A DNA stretch of 64,000 nt, taken from Meghimatium bilineatum. Its lineage: Eukaryota; Mollusca; Gastropoda; Stylommatophora; Philomycidae. The translations under genes and the position numbers were made by a program. This document shows, piece by piece, positions 58,280-64,000 of this stretch. The notes beneath the pieces are model-generated. The model did no database searches and was not told where the DNA came from. It was given only the letters and a program-made list of their open reading frames with translations. Within the stretch, counting starts at the first letter, position 1; each line of letters opens with the position of its first letter. The DNA lies in the NCBI GenBank assembly GCA_034231615.1, contig CM067317.1:46882876-46946875 (forward strand), written 5' to 3'.

Positions 58280-58465
58280 TATGTGTTTTATAGAAGACTG
58301 TTAAGAATACCATGAACAGATACGTAGCATAATGAAGATATATTGAAAGAAGTTAGTGTAAAACGAGTGCATTTTAGAAGTAGCAGAAAGAGACAGTCCA
58401 CATTTTTGGACACATCACGAGAAGAGGGAAGATAGAAGAGATCGTGTCAACAGACAAGTCGAAGA
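58280..58465 (+). pseudogene. LINE 3' fragment, left of 54-bp array
   Basis: TTTTATAGAAGACTGTTAAG, AATACCATGAACAGATACG and TTTTTGGACACATCACGAGA are RTE-like (FYRRLLRIPW..., F-FGHITR). Confidence 0.6.
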
Positions 58466-59090
58466 GTAAGAGGGGTAAAAGTTTCAACTTTCATTACTGC
58501 GTGTTTTCTTGTTAAGGCTGTAAGAGGGGTAAAAGTTTCAACTTTCATTACTGCGTGTTTTCTTGTTACGGCTGTAAGAGGAGTAAAAGTTTCAACTTTC
58601 ATTACTGCGTGTTTTCTTGTTAAGTCTGTAAGAGGGGTAAAAGTTTCAACTTTCATTACTGCGTGTTTTCTTGTTACGGCTGTAAGAGGGGTAAAAGTTT
58701 CAACTTTCATTACTGCGTGTTTTCTTGTTACGGCTGTAAGAGGGGTAAAAGTTTCAACTTTCATTACTGCGTGTTTTCTTGTTAAGGCTGTAAGAGGGGT
58801 AAAAGTTTCAACTTTCATTACTGCGTGTTTTCTTGTTAAGGCTGTAAGAGGGGTAAAAGTTTCAACTTTCATTACTGCGTGTTTTCTTGTTAAGGCTGTA
58901 AGAGGGGTGAAACTTTCAACTTTCATTACTGCGTGCTTTCTTGTTAAGGCTGTAAGAGGGGTAAAACTTTCAACTTTCATTACTGCGTGTTTTCTTGTTA
59001 CGGCTGTAAGAGGGGTAAAACTTTCAACTTTCATTACTGCATGCTTTCTTGTTAAGGAGTGTATGGAGGCTGTTAAGGCTGTAAGATGGG
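58466..59090. repeat. 54-bp minisatellite, ~11 copies
   Basis: GTAAGAGGGGTAAAAGTTTC, AACTTTCATTACTGCGTGTT, TTCTTGTTAAGGCT in 54-bp steps. LINE-like text lies on both sides, so the array grew inside a LINE fragment. The open minus frame (LTRKHAVMKVETFTPLTA unit) is artefactual. Confidence 0.93.
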
Positions 59091-59225
59091 TAACGGAATG
59101 AATAAAAATAGAAGATGCTTGACAACCTAGCGCTTGGGAAGAACATCTGAATATGAAAGAATTGACCTCACACGAAGCAGAGGCCGTGGAAAGACATGAC
59201 AACAAACGTCACACTACATGGACAA
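59091..59225 (+). pseudogene. LINE 3' fragment, right of 54-bp array
   Basis: RTSEYERIDLTRSRGRGKTW is an RTE-like tail, continuing 58280-58465. Confidence 0.5.
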
Positions 59226-59860
59226 TAAAAATAATAAGACGATAATTACTTTCAGTAAATTGCCATTGCTTTCTAAACGATCAAAATGCGCAATTGCCTG
59301 CTTTACATAAAATGCATATAAATATAAATACCGGTAGGTTTAGTGCATCTGAACTGGACATTATCAAGTTAATGCCAATATATCTCTTGATTAAAATAAA
59401 TGTCGTCGACAGCAGTACAGTTAATATATTCAGACACAATAAAACAGTATCATAAATGTAATCAGCAGTATAACCAGGTAGATATTCCATGTGAAGTTAA
59501 TAATTCCAATATTATCACGAGATTATAATTGAGTGTTTTAATTCAGTGTGTGTTCGGTAACGAAATGGATGGTGGTATTCCATTAACCCATATTACGGTG
59601 TGTATTTTTTATTTTGTTTTTCAGCTACCAAAAAAACCATAAAAAAACAAAAACACACAAACTAGTTTCAAATATCATTGTCAGTTTTGTGTTCACAATT
59701 TAATGGTTATTTCCATTTATTTCCCTTTATTACGTCAATGGGCAGACATATCCATCTTCTGTGGTAGCCAATGCTGAAATCGGCAGCAATGAATCATATG
59801 CAACATCTGCGGTTCAAATTGAATTTTCCTAGCTCATAAATTTCAGAATTAGATATATTA
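59226..59860. other. Unannotated spacer
   Basis: Nothing supported. Confidence 0.4.
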
Positions 59861-60365
59861 GGGGGTGCAAAGGGAACGCAATGCTCTCGGCGGATCCGGA
59901 GTTAGAAGATAACCAAGGTGCACCATGGAAACAGAAATACAGCGGCTCATGCTGATTCTGGCAAAATCATTTGGGGATCGTGTCCGAGAAAGTGGAGGTA
60001 GCAGATAGAAAGAGATTTGACTGCATAAGAAACAAACAATAACTCCGACACCACTAGCATCACCACATGTAGCGGCACTGTCGACATACAGTGAAGCTAG
60101 TCAGTCCAGTCCGAACATTGGAAGGGCGGCCAGTGAAAAAGTCACGAAAAGGTAGATGCATGGCGAGAGACAAATAGATTTCATACTCAGTACAATTAAA
60201 CAATGAAGGGGCAGAACAGGGCTAGAGGACAGTTCCAACTGCAAATAGAAAGTTAAAACGTTCCACGGAAATGGGAACTACAGGCTCTGTTAGCTCGTGA
60301 CGGGCTTCTAGTTACCTTCTGTGCTCCTTATGGGCAGAGACCCAGCACCAATCATGGGCGTCTAG
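59861..60365 (+). mobile_element. Family C retroposon copy
   Basis: GGGGGTGCAAAGGGAACGCA to CACCAATCATGGGCG parallels 5928-6438 over its length with scattered changes. Directly followed by family D. Confidence 0.8.
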
Positions 60366-60369
60366 CAAA

Positions 60370-60965
60370 GCATGAAGGCATGGCCTAACTCTAATGTCGA
60401 GCCTTCCTATACCGGAAACAGGCTCGCGAAGAGAAAGGGTTCCGTACCCGATATGCTCAGGCATAAAAGGGACAACAATTTTAGCCCTGGCCCAACTCTA
60501 CTGTCAAGTTTTCCTATACCGGAAATACACTTGCAGAGAGAAATGTTTCAGTACCCGATGGGCTCAGGCACTAATGGGACAATGTCGCTGAGTTCGAGAA
60601 CACCTTGCTCTCTAACGCGTGGTGTGAGAATCGAACTTGGGCGAGGGGTTCACGACATCTGTGAACGACACCTCGGATAAGAAGGCGAAAGAGCCAGGGT
60701 CCAACTCTTCTGGTGAGTTCTTCCTCATATGGAACCAGGCTCATGATGAGAAACGGTTCAGTATCCGATGGGCACAGGCACAGTACGTCCAATTACACGA
60801 GGTAGTTCATAGACGGCAAAACACCTCGTGCAAGATAGACGTGAACGACAATCGTCTTGGCGAAGAGGCACTACACACCTGCGTGCCCGGCGACAGTTAG
60901 ACAGGCTGTCACGGACTATGGAAGCCTACCCGAATTAAAGACATGACGAAAACGGAATTGCTGGA
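60370..60965 (+). mobile_element. Family D retroposon copy
   Basis: GGTTCCGTACCCGATATGCT, CCTGGCCCAACTCTACTGTC, GAGTTCGAGAACACCTTGCT and GAAACGGTTCAGTATCCGAT. The GTTCAGTACCCGATGGGC block occurs three times. The tail end is degraded. Confidence 0.78.
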
Positions 60966-60974
60966 CCTCGGACG

Positions 60975-61135
60975 TCCTCGGACTGTAACTCAGACCACGA
61001 ACTACGGACTGTAACTCAGACCACGAACATCGGACTGTAACTCAGACCACGAACATCGGACTGTAACTCAGATCACGAACTACGGACTGTAACTCAGACC
61101 ACGAACATCGGACTGTAACTCAGATTACGAACTAC
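60975..61135 (+). repeat. 26-bp minisatellite made from LINE endonuclease SDH motif
   Basis: CGGACTGTAACTCAGACCAC plus GAACAT, six to seven copies. One frame of the unit reads DCNSDHEL, the C-terminal catalytic motif of APE-type LINE endonucleases. The downstream LINE continues from this point. Confidence 0.85.
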
Positions 61136-63290
61136 TTGTATCAAAGTTTAAGAAAAAAATTCAAAAAGGTCATAAAAAAAACAACAACATTACTCGGTAT
61201 GATACATCCAAAATTTCAGAAGAATATAACATAGAGATCAAAAACAGATTTTCTGCCCTAATGGAAACACAGGAAAACATGACAACAGAAGATTTAGCAA
61301 ATAAAACAAGAGAGATATTTATAAAAATTCTCAAAAACATGTTTCCAAAAGAATAACAAAAAAAAAAAACAAAAAAAAAAACAAGCCTACGTTTCAGACA
61401 TAACCATGAAGCTGGTGAAAAGCAGAAGAAAGCATAAGTCAAGGAGAGACGCAGAAAGTAAGACAATATATAGAGAATTCATAAGAGCAATAAACAAGTT
61501 AAACAGGATAAACAACAGTATATTAAAAAAAAAATCATGTTGAGAAATGGAAGTACTGCATGAACAAGGTAAAAACAAAGATCGTGTTCTCTGCTGCAAG
61601 AACTATACAGAATAAAGTTTTCAAACCATCATTACATGTCATAACAGATAAAGGTAATACTTTAATGAAGCAAAAGGATTTTCTCCATAGATGTAAATAA
61701 TACTGTCAAGAAATGTACACTGAAACAACACATATTAAAATTGAAAACATCAACATATTTAGCAACGAAGATCAAGAACTAGAACCAACACAGGAGTTCA
61801 GGAACTCAATACACGATTTACGAAAAGGCAAATTCACAGGTTCCAGTGAGATAACAACAGAGATGATCCAGGCAGGCGTAGAAGAAAGTGTCATTATATA
61901 CCATAGCCTATGTTGCAAGATCTGGAAAACTGGCATATGACCAATGGATTGGAAAAGATCAGTTTGCATTCCTTTACCAAAAATTGTAACCTACAATTAT
62001 GCACCAACTACAGAACTATCGCTGTGATAAGTCAAGCTAATAAAATAATATTACATATCATAATGAAGAGAATAAAAAATTAGATAGAAACAAAAGTTTA
62101 TGAGGTACAGGAAGGTTTTAGATCCGGCAGAGGCTCCAGAGATCATATCTTCAACATGAGATCATTATTTAAAAAAAGCAGGGTATTCAATATAGACATG
62201 CCTGCATGTTTCATCGACTACACCAAGGCGTTCGATTGTGTATGACATCATTAACTATGGACAATTATGTTCGACATAGGATTTTCAAAACATCTCACAT
62301 ATATAATCGCAATGCTGTACCACGAACAAGAGGCACCAGTAAAAGTGAACGGAACAGTATCAGAATGGTTTAATGTACAGAAAGGAGTTAGACAAGGATG
62401 CACACTTTAACTGTACCTGTTCTACATATACGCTGAAAATATAATGCGATACGTAAAAGACGAAATGACATATGCTGACTTCCAACCTCATACCATCGGT
62501 GGTCAGCAGATGCCAGAAATTAGATATGTTGACGACACAGCTCTATTAACAACAAACAGAGTAAATTTTAATATCAACTAAAGAACACAGTAAAGCCCAA
62601 AACCTGTACTTAAATATGAAGAAAATACAAATTTTGACAATGGATAAAGTGAAAGTACAATCAAGATAATAATTGACAAGTTCGAACTAGAGGACGTAAC
62701 ATATTTCTAGTATTTGGGTATAAACATAAATAGCTCAGGAGATTGAGCTGTCGAAATCAAGAAAAGAGTTGCAATTGCGACATTTAAACTTGCGCGAATG
62801 AAAATTCTTTGACAAGGTACCAACAGCATAGCCGAACTATGTATGATCAGAAATGGTTATTTGAAGTGGAAATATTCAGTTATGAGGCATCGACATTAAA
62901 GAAAATAACAGCAAAGAGAATCGCTGCTTTCGAAATGAGATGCTACAGAAGAATTTTACGTATACCATGGACAGCTTAAAAGACAAATCAAGAAGTGTTA
63001 AGATCAATAAACGTCAAAGATGGCTGGCTCCTTAACAACATCCTAACAAGAAAGCTGTGCTTTTTTTGGATCATATAAAGAGATATAACAGCTTGGTAAG
63101 ATTAACAGTTGAATGCAGAGTTAACGGCAACAAGGATAGAGGGCGCCCAAGACTACGATTGTGCAGTGAACTTAAACATGTCTCTAGTTGCATCAGGTCA
63201 ACTTGCCCAGAATCGAGGAGTGTTCAGAGAATTCATAAGCAAGACCACGTTCTGGAAAGAATATGCCACATGATGATGATCAAGTTCAGA
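61135..63290 (+). pseudogene. Decayed RTE-type LINE (linker, RT, C-terminal domain)
   Basis: In order: NRFSALMETQENMTTEDLAN (linker), FTGSSEITTEMIQAG, EGFRSGRGSRDHIFNMRSLF, motif A CFIDYTKAFDCV, GVRQGCTL, motif C IRYVDDTALL, then MRCYRRILRIPWTA and GNKDRGRPRLRL. Many stops and frameshifts. The catalytic Asp residues can still be read. Endonuclease is absent except for the amplified SDH motif. Confidence 0.82.
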
Positions 63291-63579
63291 AATGAGTTCA
63301 AATGGCATAGAGGATTAACTTCATTGTACACGTGTTTAAATGTGATATGGACAAGTAAAATCGCAGCATCTATCAAGATGAATATATAAAAATCACGATT
63401 ACTTCTATTCTTGTGTATACATGTGAGAGATGGGCTTCCGTTGCAGATGCAGCGCGAAAGATTCAGATGTTTGAATACAAGAGCAGCAGGCATGCAGTAG
63501 ATATGTGTTTCCAGTATTTAAAACGAATTTAAAGATACAACAATAAAAAATATATAATATCCAGTGTACGCGCACAGCA
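63291..63579. other. Unannotated spacer
   Basis: Nothing supported. Confidence 0.35.
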
Positions 63580-63815
63580 TTACATGGATATTGTCCATGT
63601 CATGCAGGGGTCAGGGGAAACGAAAGAGCCGATGTTTTGGCTGGTAAAGCCTTGGTAAAAGGCACCGAGATAAGAAGAGACGGGATTGAACTGATTAGAG
63701 AAGTCATGGAAGAAGACGAAGAGGTCGACCGTGACAATGTACATATTCAGAGAATGGTAAAAATGGGAGTGACTAAAGGAGATAGAAGAAATTTTTACAA
63801 AGAACTGAGTTTGGT
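63580..63815 (+). pseudogene. LINE RNase H C-terminal fragment (sister of 17035)
   Basis: CPCHAGVRGNERADVLAGKA is the last RNase H motif, followed by NVHIQRMVKMGVTKGDR as at 17190-17250. Confidence 0.65.
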
Positions 63816-63914
63816 GGTTGTTGTTTTTTCCCTTTCTATCACTGATAACAACAGCCATGATGCAGTCATAGAGCTGCCGCATGTATTGATATTTTGGGGT
63901 GGGGAGGGGGTAAA

Positions 63915-64000
63915 CACATTTGCTGAGCACTTTCCATAGCCCATCGCTGTTAACTGTGTCAAATGACGTTGTGAGGTCTACAAATGTGAAAAGTTCCCTT
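63915..64000 (-). pseudogene. LINE RT motif A fragment, cut by window end
   Basis: Minus strand: FTFVDLTTSFDTVNSDGLWK is RT motif A (VDLTKAFDTV...GLW). It continues past the window edge. Family not resolved. Confidence 0.65.

Noticed and set aside
58447-59205. 252-codon minus frame with an 18-residue repeat
   Set aside because: 54-bp minisatellite inside LINE 3' sequence; the other strand and the flanks show LINE origin.

Overview
This is a eukaryotic (metazoan) window. The best guess is a lophotrochozoan, probably a gastropod mollusc. That rests on a split gene with GT-AG introns up to 13 kb, dense non-LTR retrotransposons of the RTE and I types, SINEs with tRNA-, LINE- and rRNA-derived heads, and abundant minisatellites. 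The species cannot be fixed from sequence alone.

Host gene. One protein-coding gene was recognised: a plus-strand SLC5-family sodium/solute symporter of the SLC5A8/SLC5A12/SLC5A6 group. It has seven coding exons: 7923-8111, 15516-15785, 20568-20721, 22552-22693, 28937-29108, 31135-31264 and 44635-45419. All splice phases agree and the exons add up to 614 codons, against about 610 in the human homologue. The reading frame is open throughout except for one in-frame TGA at 44877-44879 (codon 434), where Trp is likely expected. Either this is a recent null allele or pseudogene, or it is a sequence error. A candidate poly(A) signal lies at 45760-45765.

Layout. 1-7900: LINE remnants, a 1-kb ATC/ATA trinucleotide array, and 53-bp, tetranucleotide and 41-bp arrays. 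Intron 1 (8112-15515): SINEs, a 4.1-kb antisense I-type LINE (endonuclease, RT and RNase H, no longer intact) nested in an older RTE-like fragment, and a family D element. Introns 2-3: LINE ends plus 34-, 18-, 37- and 22-bp arrays. Intron 4: a 2.5-kb 17-bp array beginning about 13 bp after the exon 4 donor, a long inverted repeat, a hAT-type MITE and a 1.1-kb 12-bp array. Introns 5-6: SINEs, 40-bp arrays, an RTE-type LINE (38.36-41.99 kb) carrying an inserted SINE with a 28S rRNA head, and a Penelope-like inverted-arm element (42.07-43.60 kb). 45.4-64 kb: no recognisable host gene, only LINE 3' ends, SINEs, MITEs, minisatellites and a decayed RTE-type LINE (61.1-63.3 kb).

Most novel signals. 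(1) The 5' end of the I-type LINE, and of a 295-bp internally deleted derivative at 54478-54772, can be folded by hand into a 75-nt HDV-like double pseudoknot. In the derivative it starts at the base after the target-site duplication. (2) That derivative is a RIME-like short element that fuses the LINE's start and stop ends in frame. (3) A SINE-like element has a near-identical 28S rRNA head. (4) Several minisatellites appear to have been born inside LINE coding sequence. (5) A modular set of short retroposons shares LINE-like heads and GAA-rich tails.
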